Origin: Fimbriimonadaceae bacterium
GTDB taxonomy: Bacteria > Armatimonadota > Fimbriimonadia > Fimbriimonadales > Fimbriimonadaceae
Length of the DNA: 5,352 nucleotides
NCBI GenBank assembly: GCA_019694835.1
Contig: JAIBBE010000134.1
Coordinates: forward strand, 1 to 5,352
Direction of reading: 5' to 3'
Below, piece after piece: positions 5,130 through 5,352 of the stretch (its first letter is position 1; every line of letters begins with the position of its first letter). A program made the position numbers and the translations under genes. The notes under the pieces were generated by a model that did not search any database, was not told the DNA's origin, and saw nothing but the letters and a program-made list of their open reading frames with translations.

Positions 5130-5352
5130 CTATTCGCCTCCCTCGCGCGTTCGATCTTTCCGCTGTCGGTAATCCGGCATCGGCGCCTTCTTCACCCCTT
5201 TGCTTCCAGCCTGCCGGCGGCTCTGCAGCCAGGCCATCACCTCGGCCAGGTCCCACACCACGCAGCGCGCGGTGAGATAGAACCGCTGGGGGAATTCCCC
5301 GCGGCGCTCCAGCTCGTAGATCGTCGAGTCCGCCAGCGGGACGATCTGACGT
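5130..5352 (-). CDS. AlpA-family HTH regulator, 5' end outside window
   Basis: The last 73 codons of a small DNA-binding protein, read from base 5351 down to TAG at 5132-5130. The first visible residues, RQIVPLADSTIYELERRGEF, match the AlpA/excisionase pattern in which L-S-TIY-L---G-FP forms the helix-turn-helix; PQRFYLTARCVVWDLAEVMA follows as the wing, where AlpA proteins normally have P-R-----VGW-ESEV-AWL, and then WLQSRRQ. The basic tail (KGVKKAP, YRQRKDR) is a common extension. AlpA of the CP4-57 element activates integrase-linked excision; most relatives sit in integrative elements, so a role in controlling excision is likely here. Probably only about ten residues are missing. Codons end mostly in G or C, like the integrase end and unlike the cargo. 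The DUF4403 gene follows on the same strand after 227 bases. Confidence 0.85.
   Translation of the reverse strand, partial: RQIVPLADSTIYELERRGEFPQRFYLTARCVVWDLAEVMAWLQSRRQAGSKGVKKAPMPDYRQRKDRTREGGE

Noticed and set aside
4970..5275. Plus-strand open frame of 101 aa over the AlpA-like gene and leader
   Set aside because: The Pro/Ser/Ala/Arg-rich translation is typical of an antisense frame; the minus strand encodes a recognisable AlpA protein.
1..5352. CRISPR array, rRNA, complete insertion sequence or att repeats
   Set aside because: No regularly spaced direct repeats, rRNA-like sequence, transposase or terminal inverted repeats were seen, and element ends are probably outside the window.

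Overview
The window looks like the cargo of a small integrative element in a GC-rich Gram-negative bacterium, most likely a gamma- or betaproteobacterium. Two things support this. The edges carry typical mobile-element genes: the C-terminal end of a P4-type tyrosine integrase on the left and an AlpA-family HTH/excisionase-type regulator on the right. The cargo encodes two lipobox-bearing lipoproteins and a membrane-anchored periplasmic protein, which fits a double-membrane envelope. The exact taxon cannot be read from the sequence; Xanthomonadaceae or Burkholderiales are guesses.

Layout. 2-178 (+): integrase 3' end, including its catalytic tyrosine. 179-315: short spacer without a convincing promoter. 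316-2262 (+): 648-aa lipoprotein with beta-rich flanks, a cysteine-rich centre and a helix with cysteines spaced at multiples of 11. 2263-2558: no intact gene; a decayed piece of a second, related integrase lies at 2367-2483. 2559-2855 (+): 98-aa beta-rich small protein with a TTG start behind a strong ribosome binding site. 2894-3352 (+): 152-aa protein with one N-terminal transmembrane helix and a periplasmic beta-rich domain. 3353-3393: short convergent gap with a hairpin that could end transcription from both sides. 3394-4902 (-): 502-aa DUF4403-type lipoprotein. 4903-5129: non-coding leader with a candidate promoter. 5130-5352 (-): AlpA-like regulator, cut by the window edge.

How it may work together (inference). 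The two lipoproteins share a similar strand-then-helix start after the signal peptide and similar beta-rich architecture, so they may be a divergent pair acting at the outer membrane. The 152-aa protein would sit in the inner membrane facing the same periplasm. The three could form an envelope module of unknown function carried between mobility genes. Candidate roles are lipid handling, surface modification or superinfection exclusion; nothing in the sequence decides between them. Third-codon-position GC is visibly higher in the integrase and AlpA ends than in the cargo, which supports a mosaic origin.
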